NCBI RefSeq assembly: GCF_004684345.1
Contig: NZ_CP038469.1
Span: 62,001 to 126,000 of the forward strand
DNA from: Citrobacter tructae
GTDB lineage: Bacteria; Pseudomonadota; Gammaproteobacteria; Enterobacterales; Enterobacteriaceae
Direction of reading: 5' to 3'
Length of the DNA: 64,000 bases
This document shows positions 55,163 through 63,387 of the stretch, in pieces. The number at the start of each line of letters is the position of its first letter. Positions within the stretch are counted from its first letter, which is position 1. The position numbers and the translations under genes were made by a program. The notes beneath the pieces were generated by a model, which worked only from the letters and a program-made list of their open reading frames with translations, made no database searches and was not told the DNA's origin.

Positions 55163-55348
55163 ATGAGGTTAAATTTGAAAGACATTGCTTTGCAGTCAAA
55201 ACTTAAAATGGCGAGAACCCTTTATGCTAATGGCGTGAGCTTATATTATATTTCTCTCGCTACCGGTTTAAGTTGGCGTTTATTAATGAATGAACTTCAT
55301 TCCATTACTCGTCATAAAGTGAGCCCGCAAAATAATAAACGCTTATAA
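55163..55348 (+). CDS. Small HTH-like hypothetical protein
   Basis: The 61-residue frame is basic (Lys/Arg-rich ends). The middle reads ARTLYANGVSLYYISLATGL then SWRLLMNEL, which looks like the helix-turn-helix of resolvase-type proteins (ArxLyxxGvsxxxIsxxtGlS). I do not recognise a family member. No clear ribosome site precedes the ATG at 55163; an internal ATG at 55208 would leave 46 residues that keep the motif. It lies upstream of the phosphorylase gene on the same strand, in the place where E. coli has other genes, so it belongs to the accessory insert. Confidence 0.55.
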   Translation: MRLNLKDIALQSKLKMARTLYANGVSLYYISLATGLSWRLLMNELHSITRHKVSPQNNKRL

Positions 55349-55385
55349 ATCCACTTTTAATTTATTTTTCTTCTATTCTTCTGCC

Positions 55386-55405
55386 CCTGTCCTGTCCTGT
55401 CCTGT
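55386..55405. repeat. CCTGT x4 pentanucleotide tandem repeat
   Basis: Four exact CCTGT units occupy the leader just upstream of the GAGAGG ribosome site and ATG (55425) of the phosphorylase gene. The next five bases (TCTGA) are a decayed unit. Confidence 0.85.
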
Positions 55406-55424
55406 TCTGAGAGGTAACGTTGAT

Positions 55425-57875
55425 ATGTATATTTCCCCCCTTCCTACAGCCGCTGATATTGATGTTGATAAACTCAGGGATGATATTGCCAATAAGCTCT
55501 TATTTACGATTGGTAAAGATCCTGCGATTGCGACTAAGCGCGAATGGTTAAACGCAACGCTATATGCCGTCCGCGATCGTATGGTCGAACGCTGGCACCG
55601 TTCAAACCGGGCGCAATTCTCTCAGGACGCTCGTCAGGTTTATTACCTGTCGATGGAGTTTTTGATTGGACGTACTTTGTCTAATGCGCTGCTTTCTTTA
55701 GGGATTTATGACGAAGTGAACAGCGCACTCGAGGCCATGGGACTGGATCTGGAAGAGCTGATTGATGAAGAAAATGACCCCGGGCTTGGCAATGGCGGCC
55801 TCGGGCGACTGGCTGCTTGTTTCCTTGACTCGCTGGCCACGCTGGGCTTGCCAGGATGTGGCTACGGTATTCGCTATAACTACGGTATGTTCAAACAAAG
55901 TATCGTCAACGGGGTACAAAAGGAGTCGCTGGACTACTGGCTGGAATACGGGAATCCATGGGAGTTTAAGCGTCATAATACCCACTATAAGGTGCGTTTT
56001 GGTGGCCGTATTCAGCAGGAAGGCAGTAAAACCCGCTGGGTTGAGACCGAGGATATTCTGGCCGTAGCGCATGACCAGATTGTCCCAGGTTATGCCACCG
56101 ACACTACCAATACCTTGCGCTTGTGGAATGTGCAGGTTAATAGCGAAGTTAATTCAGGCAAAGTGAATCTGAATGATGATTTTGCCGTTGAAGTGGAAAA
56201 CAAATACCACTTTGACAAGATCTCGCGGGTGCTGTACCCGGATGACTCCACCGATGCGGGGCGTGAACTGCGTTTACGCCAGGCTTATTTCCTGGCCTCA
56301 GCAACGATTCAGGATATATTGAGTCGTCATTACCAACTGCACAAAACCTACCATAATCTGGCCGATAAAATTGCGATTCACCTTAATGATACCCATCCGG
56401 TTCTGGCGATCCCTGAACTGATGCGTCTGTTAATCGATAACCATCAATTCGCATGGGATGATGCGTTTGACGTGACCTGTCAGATCTTCTCCTATACCAA
56501 CCACACCTTGATGAGCGAAGCGCTGGAAACATGGCCGGTGGAAATGCTGAGCCGGATCCTGCCTCGTCATTTGCAAATTATTTTTGAAATTAACGATCGC
56601 TTCCTGAAATCCGTTCAGGACAAATATCACGATGATAGTGAGTTGCTCAAACGGGTCTCGTTAATTGATGAATCGCATGGCCGGGTGGTGCGGATGGCCT
56701 GGTTGGCCGTGGTGGTCAGCCATAAAGTGAACGGGGTGTCAGCATTACATTCAAAGTTGATGACGGAATCACTGTTTGCCGACTTCGCGCGTATCTTTCC
56801 GATGCGGTTCACCAACGTGACGAATGGCGTGACGGCCCGTCGCTGGCTGGCGCTGGCTAATCCGCCGCTGGCGAGCGTACTGGATGAGAATATTGGTCAG
56901 AACTGGCGCACCAAACTGATGCAGCTTGCAGAGTTGAAGCAGTATCTTGATTATCCGAGCGTGAATGACGCGGTGTATCGCGCGAAGCACAAAAATAAGC
57001 AACGGCTGGCGCACCATATTGCCACTCAGTACGGGATAGTGGTGAATCCTGAAGCCCTGTTTGATGTACAGGTGAAGCGCATCCATGAGTACAAGCGGCA
57101 ATTATTGAATGTGCTCCATATTATTACCCGCTACAACCGTATTAAAGCCGCGCCGGATGAAAACTGGGTTCCTCGCGTGAATATCTTTGCTGGCAAGGCC
57201 GCCTCGTCGTATCACATGGCGAAACAAATTATTCGCTTAATTAACGATGTGGCGCAGCGGGTAAATAACGATCCGCAAATCGGCGGCAAGCTGAAGGTGG
57301 TGTTTATCCCGGATTACAGTGTCAGCCTGGCGCAGTTGATCATTCCAGCTGCCGATCTTTCCGAGCAAATATCACTGGCGGGAACCGAAGCCTCCGGCAC
57401 CAGTAACATGAAGTTTGGTCTAAATGGTGCGTTGACCATTGGCACGCTGGACGGCGCGAATATTGAAATGCAGAAATATGTCGGTGAAGATAATATCTTT
57501 ATCTTTGGCAATATGGCACAGGAAGTTGAAGCTTTACGACGTGACGGCTATAACCCAAGAACGATTTTTGAGAATGATGCTGAACTGCATCAGGCACTGA
57601 CGCAAATTGGCACCGGCCTGTTCAGCCCGCAGGAGCCTGGGCGGTATCAGAACATCCTGGATTCATTGATTAACTTCGGTGACTATTACCAGGTGTTAGC
57701 GGATTATCGCAGTTATGTCGATTGCCAGGATACGGTGGATGAGCTGTATCGTACTCCTCGTGAGTGGACGACGAAAACGTTGCATAATATTGCCAATATG
57801 GGGTATTTCTCGTCGGACAGAACGGTACAGGAATATGCCGATAATATCTGGCGTATTACCAATATCCGTATCTAA
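55425..57875 (+). CDS. Glycogen phosphorylase paralog (GlgP-like)
   Basis: The 816-residue protein is a family 35 glucan phosphorylase, close to E. coli GlgP (815 residues) along its whole length by eye. The pyridoxal-phosphate lysine lies in EASGTSNMKFGLNGALTIGTLDGANIEM in part (key residues SGTSNMKF, near 650), and the N-terminal domain keeps NDPGLGNGGLGRLAACF. It would release glucose-1-phosphate from alpha-1,4-glucan. It is closer to GlgP than to MalP. It is not in a glg operon: a LysR gene faces it and a small HTH-like gene precedes it. The usual glgP is expected at glgBXCAP elsewhere, so this is probably a second copy. Confidence 0.9.
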   Translation: MYISPLPTAADIDVDKLRDDIANKLLFTIGKDPAIATKREWLNATLYAVRDRMVERWHRSNRAQFSQDARQVYYLSMEFLIGRTLSNALLSLGIYDEVNSALEAMGLDLEELIDEENDPGLGNGGLGRLAACFLDSLATLGLPGCGYGIRYNYGMFKQSIVNGVQKESLDYWLEYGNPWEFKRHNTHYKVRFGGRIQQEGSKTRWVETEDILAVAHDQIVPGYATDTTNTLRLWNVQVNSEVNSGKVNLNDDFAVEVENKYHFDKISRVLYPDDSTDAGRELRLRQAYFLASATIQDILSRHYQLHKTYHNLADKIAIHLNDTHPVLAIPELMRLLIDNHQFAWDDAFDVTCQIFSYTNHTLMSEALETWPVEMLSRILPRHLQIIFEINDRFLKSVQDKYHDDSELLKRVSLIDESHGRVVRMAWLAVVVSHKVNGVSALHSKLMTESLFADFARIFPMRFTNVTNGVTARRWLALANPPLASVLDENIGQNWRTKLMQLAELKQYLDYPSVNDAVYRAKHKNKQRLAHHIATQYGIVVNPEALFDVQVKRIHEYKRQLLNVLHIITRYNRIKAAPDENWVPRVNIFAGKAASSYHMAKQIIRLINDVAQRVNNDPQIGGKLKVVFIPDYSVSLAQLIIPAADLSEQISLAGTEASGTSNMKFGLNGALTIGTLDGANIEMQKYVGEDNIFIFGNMAQEVEALRRDGYNPRTIFENDAELHQALTQIGTGLFSPQEPGRYQNILDSLINFGDYYQVLADYRSYVDCQDTVDELYRTPREWTTKTLHNIANMGYFSSDRTVQEYADNIWRITNIRI

Positions 57876-57907
57876 CTCTTAATCATAATGGACATTCTCC
57901 CTGACTT

Positions 57908-58834
57908 TCAGGGCAGGGAGGATGCTTGTAAATCGGCAAGAATCGGTGCCAGAATATTATGGGTATTGGTTTCTTTACGCGACGAGGCGAAAATACTGAA
58001 TTGTGGTAACGGGAACGGCGTATTTATTTCTTTCAAGCTATAAAGATGCGCATGTGTAGCAAAAACTTTTTCCGGGATCACTCCTAAACATTGGGTATTT
58101 GCCACAATAGTGAGTATCGAGGTAAAAGAAGAGGTCAGCAGACAACGATCTCCGGTTCTGAATTTTTTATCAACGATGCTTCGGTGATAAATAATTTTCT
58201 CATTTTTGGTATTGTAGCCCACCAGATTCGCACTTCTGAACATTTCCTCACTGATCGAATTACCATATAACGTATTATTTTTTGACGCCGCCAGCACCAG
58301 CCGCATATCACATATTTTTTGGCAGGAAATACTGCCAGACTCAACGGAAAAGGTAGAAAAAACAACGTCAGCCTGGCGCATCGTTAGCAGTTCGATAATG
58401 CTTTGTTCATTTAAATCGGCGGTGAGATGTAAGAGACTGATATCTGCGTTGTTATTGATTATTTTTTCCGTGACGTCGGGAATAACGATGGGTGAAATAA
58501 ACGATTCCGTATACAGCGTGAGCCTTTTTTTGGATGCCGGGGAGGTATGTGGCATCAGTAACGACAGTTTATCGATAATCGGGATCGCATTATCATAAAG
58601 CTCGTCGGAGTAGACGGTTGGTAACAGCGCATTGCCGCTGCGGACAAATAAATTATCCCCCATCAGTTCGCGCAGTTTTCTTAACGACTGGCTGACGGCT
58701 GAGGGTGAAATATTCAACATGTCAGCGACGCGGGTGATGCTCCCGACGCTATAGATTAAACAGAAGATCGTCAGCAGATTCAGGTCTATCTTTGATAACG
58801 TGCGTATCTTCTCGGCATCATGTGCTTTGGACAT
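57908..58834 (-). CDS. LysR-family transcriptional regulator
   Basis: From MSKAHDAEK the protein has 308 residues. The N-terminal winged helix (about 15-75) reads LNLLTIFCLIYSVGSITRVADML then SPSAVSQSLRKLRELMGDNLFVR, a clear LysR signature. The effector domain follows. The sequence is AT-rich compared with neighbours. It converges on the phosphorylase gene (32 bases between stops) and is divergent from bssR. Its likely target is the phosphorylase promoter, from context only. The open frame extends 16 codons upstream of the chosen start. Confidence 0.85.
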   Translation of the reverse strand: MSKAHDAEKIRTLSKIDLNLLTIFCLIYSVGSITRVADMLNISPSAVSQSLRKLRELMGDNLFVRSGNALLPTVYSDELYDNAIPIIDKLSLLMPHTSPASKKRLTLYTESFISPIVIPDVTEKIINNNADISLLHLTADLNEQSIIELLTMRQADVVFSTFSVESGSISCQKICDMRLVLAASKNNTLYGNSISEEMFRSANLVGYNTKNEKIIYHRSIVDKKFRTGDRCLLTSSFTSILTIVANTQCLGVIPEKVFATHAHLYSLKEINTPFPLPQFSIFASSRKETNTHNILAPILADLQASSLP

Positions 58835-59065
58835 AGACCCCTCATCATCCGTGTCACGACAGTAACCCATCAGGTATAGCAAAAAATTTTCACTACGTCA
58901 GAGACAGACTTTTTCCGTGTACGCAATTACAGCGATCTCCGCTGTAAGTTGTAACATTGTAAATAATGTTAATCAATTAGGGTTTATTGATGTAGAGCAT
59001 CAATTTGTTCAAAAAACAACCATACTATTAAGTTGCATGATGGTTGGAAAGAGGAGGAACAAGGT

Positions 59066-59449
59066 ATGGTTGTTGACAGACTGAGAACCGATCTTCTCAA
59101 CAAGTTGATAAACGCCCGCATCGATCTCGCCGCTTATCTGTTGTTGAGGAAAGCGAAAGGGTATATGTCAGTGAGTGAGAGCGATCGTCTGCGTGATAAT
59201 TTTTTTGCCCTGAATCGCGAACTACACGACCAATCACAGCTCCACGGTATGCATCTTGATCAGGAAGAGTGGAATGCCCTGCGCCGTGCTGAAGGGGCGT
59301 TAGCCGCCGCCGCTGTTTGTCTGATGAGTGGACATCACGATTGTCCGACCTATATCGCCGTTAACGCAGAGAAACTTGAAAACTGCCTGACAACGCTGAC
59401 GCTGAGTATCCAGAGTTTGCAAATGTACTCAACGCTGGAACACGTCTGA
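59066..59449 (+). CDS. bssR: BssR, biofilm regulator
   Basis: From MVVDRLRTD there are 127 residues, as in E. coli BssR (YliH). It is helical, with AAYLLLRKAKGYMSVSESDRLRDNFF and CLMSGHHDCPT as conserved stretches, and has no known catalytic motif. In E. coli it represses biofilm formation in some media through indole/AI-2-linked signalling. The start is chosen at GAGGAGGAACAAGGT, an unusually strong ribosome site; the frame is open 11 codons further up. Confidence 0.92.
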   Translation: MVVDRLRTDLLNKLINARIDLAAYLLLRKAKGYMSVSESDRLRDNFFALNRELHDQSQLHGMHLDQEEWNALRRAEGALAAAAVCLMSGHHDCPTYIAVNAEKLENCLTTLTLSIQSLQMYSTLEHV

Positions 59450-59453
59450 ACCA

Positions 59454-59475
59454 GGGGGAGGGCGCTCCCCCTTTT
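59454..59475 (+). terminator. Rho-independent terminator of bssR
   Basis: Stem GGGGGAG/CTCCCCC with a 4-base loop is followed by TTTT, directly after the bssR stop. Confidence 0.85.
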
Positions 59476-59551
59476 CGTTAAGATTGTGTAAAAATCACGG
59501 GATATCGTGCCTTGCTGGCTACGCTTTATGCAGAGCCATTAAGGAGGTGCT

Positions 59552-60664
59552 ATGCGTCGACTCTTTCTCTGTGCGGCCCCACTCTTGCTGTTCGCCCCTT
59601 ATACCTACCCAGAATCTTCTGCACTGAAGGTTGAGGTGCTGCAAACCAAACTTGACCATCCCTGGTCGCTGGCTTTTTTACCGGACAATCGCGGCATATT
59701 AGTCACGCTTCGGGGAGGACAACTGCGGCTCTGGCAACCGGGGGAAGGACTTTCCGACCCGCTGACCGGGGTCCCAAAGGTTTGGGCACAGGGTCAGGGG
59801 GGACTACTTGATGTGGTGCTCGCCCCGGATTTTGAGCGCTCCCGGCGCGTGTGGCTCAGCTTTGCTGAGGCCGACCATGAGGGTAAAGCGGGTACGGCTG
59901 TCGGTTATGGGCGACTGAGCGACGATTTAAAACACCTGCAGGGATTCCAGACGGTTTTTCGCCAGATGCCGAAACTCTCAACGGGCAACCATTTTGGTGG
60001 GCGCATGGTGTTTGATGGTAAAGGCTACCTGTTTATTGGTCTCGGCGAGAATAACCAGCGCTCTACCGCTCAGGATCTGGACAAGTTGCAGGGCAAGGTT
60101 GTGCGCTTGACCGATGAGGGCAAGATGCCGCCGGACAATCCTTTTGTGAACCGGACCGACGCCCGACCTGAAATTTGGTCGTATGGCATCCGTAACCCAC
60201 AAGGGATGGCGATGAATCCCTGGAGTGACGCGCTGTGGTTAAATGAACATGGTCCGCGTGGAGGGGATGAAATTAATATTCCCGAGAAAGGAAAAAACTA
60301 CGGCTGGCCGATAGCGACCTGGGGGATTAACTACAGCGGTTTAAAAATACCTGAAGCCAAAGGGGAAATTGTTGAGGGTACGGAACAGCCTGTCTTCTAC
60401 TGGGAAAAGTCGCCGGCAGTCAGTGGGATGGCTTTTTATGACCGTGACACCTTTGCGCAGTGGCAACATAAATTGTTTATCGGCGCGTTGAAAGACCAGG
60501 ATGTGATCGTATTAAGCGTCAAAGGGAATCAGGTCACTGAGGATGGACGCATTTTACGGGAAAGAGGTCAGCGGATCCGCGATGTGCGTGTCGGACCTGA
60601 CGGTTATTTGTATGTGTTAACCGACGAGTCCGACGGGCAGCTACTGAAGGTGAGCCCTCGGTAG
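59552..60664 (+). CDS. yliI: YliI (Asd), soluble PQQ-dependent aldose sugar dehydrogenase
   Basis: The 370-residue protein has a signal peptide (about residues 1-22) and a six-bladed beta-propeller. Family motifs include HPWSLAFLPD, GGLLDVVLAPDF, GNHFGGRMVFDGKGYLFIGLGEN in part, YGIRNPQGMA and EHGPRGGDEIN, which bind PQQ and calcium. It oxidises aldoses in the periplasm when PQQ is supplied; enteric bacteria often lack PQQ synthesis. A strong AAGGAGGTG precedes the ATG. Confidence 0.94.
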   Translation: MRRLFLCAAPLLLFAPYTYPESSALKVEVLQTKLDHPWSLAFLPDNRGILVTLRGGQLRLWQPGEGLSDPLTGVPKVWAQGQGGLLDVVLAPDFERSRRVWLSFAEADHEGKAGTAVGYGRLSDDLKHLQGFQTVFRQMPKLSTGNHFGGRMVFDGKGYLFIGLGENNQRSTAQDLDKLQGKVVRLTDEGKMPPDNPFVNRTDARPEIWSYGIRNPQGMAMNPWSDALWLNEHGPRGGDEINIPEKGKNYGWPIATWGINYSGLKIPEAKGEIVEGTEQPVFYWEKSPAVSGMAFYDRDTFAQWQHKLFIGALKDQDVIVLSVKGNQVTEDGRILRERGQRIRDVRVGPDGYLYVLTDESDGQLLKVSPR

Positions 60665-60681
60665 CCGCATCGATGCAGCAC

Positions 60682-61308
60682 TTAGCTGACCGGGATCATC
60701 ACCGCTTTCTGGAACGCCGGACGTTCGGTAAGCTGCTGATACCAGCGCTCAAGGTGAGGGCGCTCGGTCCAGCTCAGGCCAACGTTAAACAGGTTGTAGA
60801 TAAACGGCGCGATGGCGATATCGCCGGGCCCAAACTCGGCCCCGGAGAACCACGGTTGGTCGGCCAGCGCGTTGTCGAGCATGGCAAACAGGTTGTCGCA
60901 AACCTTCACGCCCGCGTCAATAGCCGCCTGGTCGCGTTGTTCCGCCGGTGTTCTGACCAGGCCAAATAAGATAACCCGATGGGCAGGACTTAACGTCTGG
61001 TTGGCCCAGTCCATCCATTTTTCGCCTACTGCACGTTTTGCCGGAGCATCGATCCACAACCGTTTTTGCCCGTACTGGGCGGCCAGATAGCGAACGATGG
61101 TATTGGATTCCCACAGTAAAACGTCAGTTTCATCATCGCGTAGCAGGGGGACCAGACCGTTTGGATTCATCGCCAGGTAGTCGGCATCGTGGTTAATACC
61201 GTGCTTCCCACCCGCCAGTATTTGGCTATACGGCAGTTCCAGCTCTTCGAGCGTCCACAACACTTTTTTCACGTTGGTCGAGTTATTGCGACCCCACAGT
61301 GTAATCAT
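60682..61308 (-). CDS. yliJ: YliJ (GstB), glutathione S-transferase
   Basis: The 208-residue protein has the thioredoxin-like N-terminal domain (MITLWGRNNSTNVKKVLWTLEEL) with the Ser/Asn region for glutathione activation, the cis-Pro-type motif NGLVPLLRDDE and ESNTIVRYLA, and an all-helical C-terminal domain. E. coli GstB detoxifies electrophiles such as bromoacetate. It converges with yliI (18 bases between stop codons). Confidence 0.93.
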   Translation of the reverse strand: MITLWGRNNSTNVKKVLWTLEELELPYSQILAGGKHGINHDADYLAMNPNGLVPLLRDDETDVLLWESNTIVRYLAAQYGQKRLWIDAPAKRAVGEKWMDWANQTLSPAHRVILFGLVRTPAEQRDQAAIDAGVKVCDNLFAMLDNALADQPWFSGAEFGPGDIAIAPFIYNLFNVGLSWTERPHLERWYQQLTERPAFQKAVMIPVS

Positions 61309-61633
61309 AGTAACCCCGCGTAATCATTGAGCAGCTTGATGGCTGCATTCGGTATTAAACCCGTTACATGGTGGGGTAAACCTGATATTTACGCAATAAC
61401 GTGTAAAAAAATCGTGATGAAGGCGGCGCAGCGCAGTGTTATTGCATAAACTTTAAAAACTTTACCAACTTACAGTTTCTTTAAGCTCGTTAGTGCGTTA
61501 TTACTCACCGCACTTATTTTACACGTCATCCATCAGACTTCTGCATGGGTTGGCCGAGTTAGCTTGGCCGGTTTTGTGTAAACACGGTGTGGTATGACGT
61601 GGTTTTTTTGGAATGGATACTCGGGTGGCATTT
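61309..61633. other. Divergent promoter region of yliJ and dacC
   Basis: These 325 bases lie between divergent yliJ and dacC. An AT-rich core near 61380-61520 would hold the promoters. I see no additional gene; the 67-codon plus-strand frame near 61594 overlaps dacC and lacks coding character. Confidence 0.5.
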
Positions 61634-62836
61634 ATGACGCAATACTTCTCTTCACTTCGCAGCTTGGCTGCGGGTTCTGCACTCTTAATCCTTTTGGCGC
61701 CGACCGTACAGGCGGCGGAGCAACCAACGGCTCCACCGAGCGTGGACGCGCGAGCATGGATCCTGATGGATTACGCCAGCGGGAAGGTGCTGGCTGAAGG
61801 TAATGCTGATGAGAAATTGGATCCTGCCAGTCTGACCAAGATCATGACCAGCTATGTGGTCGGCCAGGCGTTGAAGGCCGGGAAAATTAACCTGAATGAC
61901 ATGGTTACCGTGGGCAAAGATGCCTGGGCGACCGGTAATCCGGCCCTGCGTGGTTCTTCGGTGATGTTCCTCAAGCCCGGTGATCAGGTGGCGGTGTCCG
62001 ATCTGAACAAAGGCGTTATCATTCAGTCGGGTAATGATGCTTGTATTGCGCTGGCGGATTACGTCGCCGGGAGCCAGGAATCATTTATTGGCTTGATGAA
62101 TGGCTATGCGCAAAAACTGGGACTGACCAATACCACCTTCCAGACCGTGCATGGACTAGATGCAGCAGGGCAATTCAGTACCGCGCGTGACATGGCGCTG
62201 CTCGGGAAGGCGCTAATCCACGATGTACCGGAAGAGTACGCCATCCATAAAGAGAAAGAGTTTACCTTTAACAAAATTCGCCAGCCGAACCGCAACCGTC
62301 TGCTGTGGAGCACCAACCTGAACGTGGATGGAATGAAAACGGGTACTACGGCAGGGGCGGGTTACAACCTGGTGGCTTCCGCGACCCAGGGCGATATGCG
62401 CCTGATCTCCGTGGTGCTGGGGGCGAAAACTGACCGTATTCGTTTTAATGAGTCAGAAAAACTGCTGACCTGGGGCTTTCGCTTCTTTGAAACCGTCACG
62501 CCGATTAAACCAGATGCTACTTTCGTGACTCAGCGCGTGTGGTTTGGTGATAAGAGCGAAGTGAATTTGGGCGCCGGGGAAGCGGGTTCTGTGACTATTC
62601 CGCGCGGTCAGCTCAAAAACCTGAAAGCCAGCTTTACCCTGACTGAACCGCAGTTAACCGCGCCGCTGAAGAAGGGTCAGGTCGTCGGGACTATCGACTT
62701 CCAGTTGAATGGGAAATCCATCGAGCAGCGTCCGTTGATGGTGATGGAGGCCGTTGAAGAAGGCGGTTTCTTTAGCCGGATGTGGGATTTTGTGATGATG
62801 AAATTCCACCAGTGGTTTGGTGGCTGGTTCTCTTAA
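61634..62836 (+). CDS. dacC: DacC, D-alanyl-D-alanine carboxypeptidase (PBP6a)
   Basis: From MTQYFSS there are 400 residues, as in E. coli. A signal peptide ends near VQA-AEQ (residue 28). Penicillin-binding motifs are SLTK (Ser66-Lys69), SGN (in IIQSGNDA) and KTG (in GMKTGTTA). The C-terminal amphipathic helix (WDFVMMKFHQWFGGWFS) anchors the protein to the inner membrane. It trims the terminal D-Ala from peptidoglycan pentapeptides. The start seven codons earlier is less likely. Confidence 0.95.
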   Translation: MTQYFSSLRSLAAGSALLILLAPTVQAAEQPTAPPSVDARAWILMDYASGKVLAEGNADEKLDPASLTKIMTSYVVGQALKAGKINLNDMVTVGKDAWATGNPALRGSSVMFLKPGDQVAVSDLNKGVIIQSGNDACIALADYVAGSQESFIGLMNGYAQKLGLTNTTFQTVHGLDAAGQFSTARDMALLGKALIHDVPEEYAIHKEKEFTFNKIRQPNRNRLLWSTNLNVDGMKTGTTAGAGYNLVASATQGDMRLISVVLGAKTDRIRFNESEKLLTWGFRFFETVTPIKPDATFVTQRVWFGDKSEVNLGAGEAGSVTIPRGQLKNLKASFTLTEPQLTAPLKKGQVVGTIDFQLNGKSIEQRPLMVMEAVEEGGFFSRMWDFVMMKFHQWFGGWFS

Positions 62837-62848
62837 TCATACCGATTG

Positions 62849-62886
62849 CCGGATGGCGCAGCTCACTTCGTCATCCGGTTTTTTTA
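62849..62886 (+). terminator. Terminator of dacC, REP-like
   Basis: CCGGATG pairs with CATCCGG across a 16-base loop and is followed by seven T residues. The arms resemble a REP unit used as a terminator. Confidence 0.8.
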
Positions 62887-62889
62887 TTA

Positions 62890-63178
62890 CGTCTCGGATA
62901 CACAGAATGTTCACCAGCAGGAAGGTCATTACCTGCATCATCAATAGCTGAGCGTTTTTACGCAGTCCGGCCAGCTGCTCGCGCAGAGTAAAATTATAGG
63001 CCAGCGACAACGGTACGCGCTCTTTCCCCCACAAAAAGCACAGAAAAACATCACCACGCCCACGGTGCACAGAACGGTTACGCCGTATTGATAGCCTTTC
63101 TCCAGGTTGCCTTGACCAAAGAATTCCACCATCCACGGCAGGCCGATGGCGACCAGAAAACCCGCAAGCTTGGGCGCA
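62890..63178 (-). pseudogene. Fragment of a GPH-family sugar transporter (frameshifted)
   Basis: Two minus-strand frames together read like the middle of a glycoside-pentoside-hexuronide transporter: one from APKLAGFLVAIGLPWMVEFF to VGVVMFFCAF, then, after a frame change near 63030 in a T5/G5 stretch, GKERVPLSLA to LREQLAGLRKNAQLLMMQVM. Membrane-like segments and the KERV motif after a helix are typical of the family. There is no start codon, N-terminal or C-terminal domain. It is a remnant, truncated at both ends. Confidence 0.65.
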
Positions 63179-63347
63179 TCCAGCGTTAACCACCGTAGCG
63201 GTCGATAAACGCGAGCTTGGACAAGATGCGTTCCGTTTGCTGCTCAATGAGCAAGGGGAGCGAAATCTGCAGCTGCCGGTCAGACTGGTCGTGCGTGAAA
63301 GTTCCCTCAGCGATTCAGCACATTCACGGTTGCGCCCTACGACGTAA
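63179..63347 (+). pseudogene. C-terminal fragment of a LacI-family repressor
   Basis: Reading the plus strand in the frame of 63189 gives LTTVAVDKRELGQDAFRLLL then NLQLPVRLVVRESS and a stop at 63345-63347. This matches the end of LacI-type proteins (LTTVxxDxxxxGxxA and LPxxLVxRxS). No helix-turn-helix or start remains. It abuts the transporter fragment at about 63178, which suggests a deletion that joined two divergent genes by their insides. Confidence 0.7.
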
Positions 63348-63387
63348 TCCGGCAAAGTCTCGTCATCAGGAAAAAAGGGCTCCTACA

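Noticed and set aside
55425..57875. Maltodextrin phosphorylase MalP
   Set aside because: The N-terminal region and NDPGLGNGGLGRLAACF context and overall identity by eye are nearer to GlgP, and no malQ or MalT-type site is adjacent.
62837..63355. 172-codon minus-strand frame after dacC
   Set aside because: Only its C-terminal half resembles a protein (GPH transporter); the first half is the antisense of the LacI fragment. It is reported as two remnants instead of one gene.
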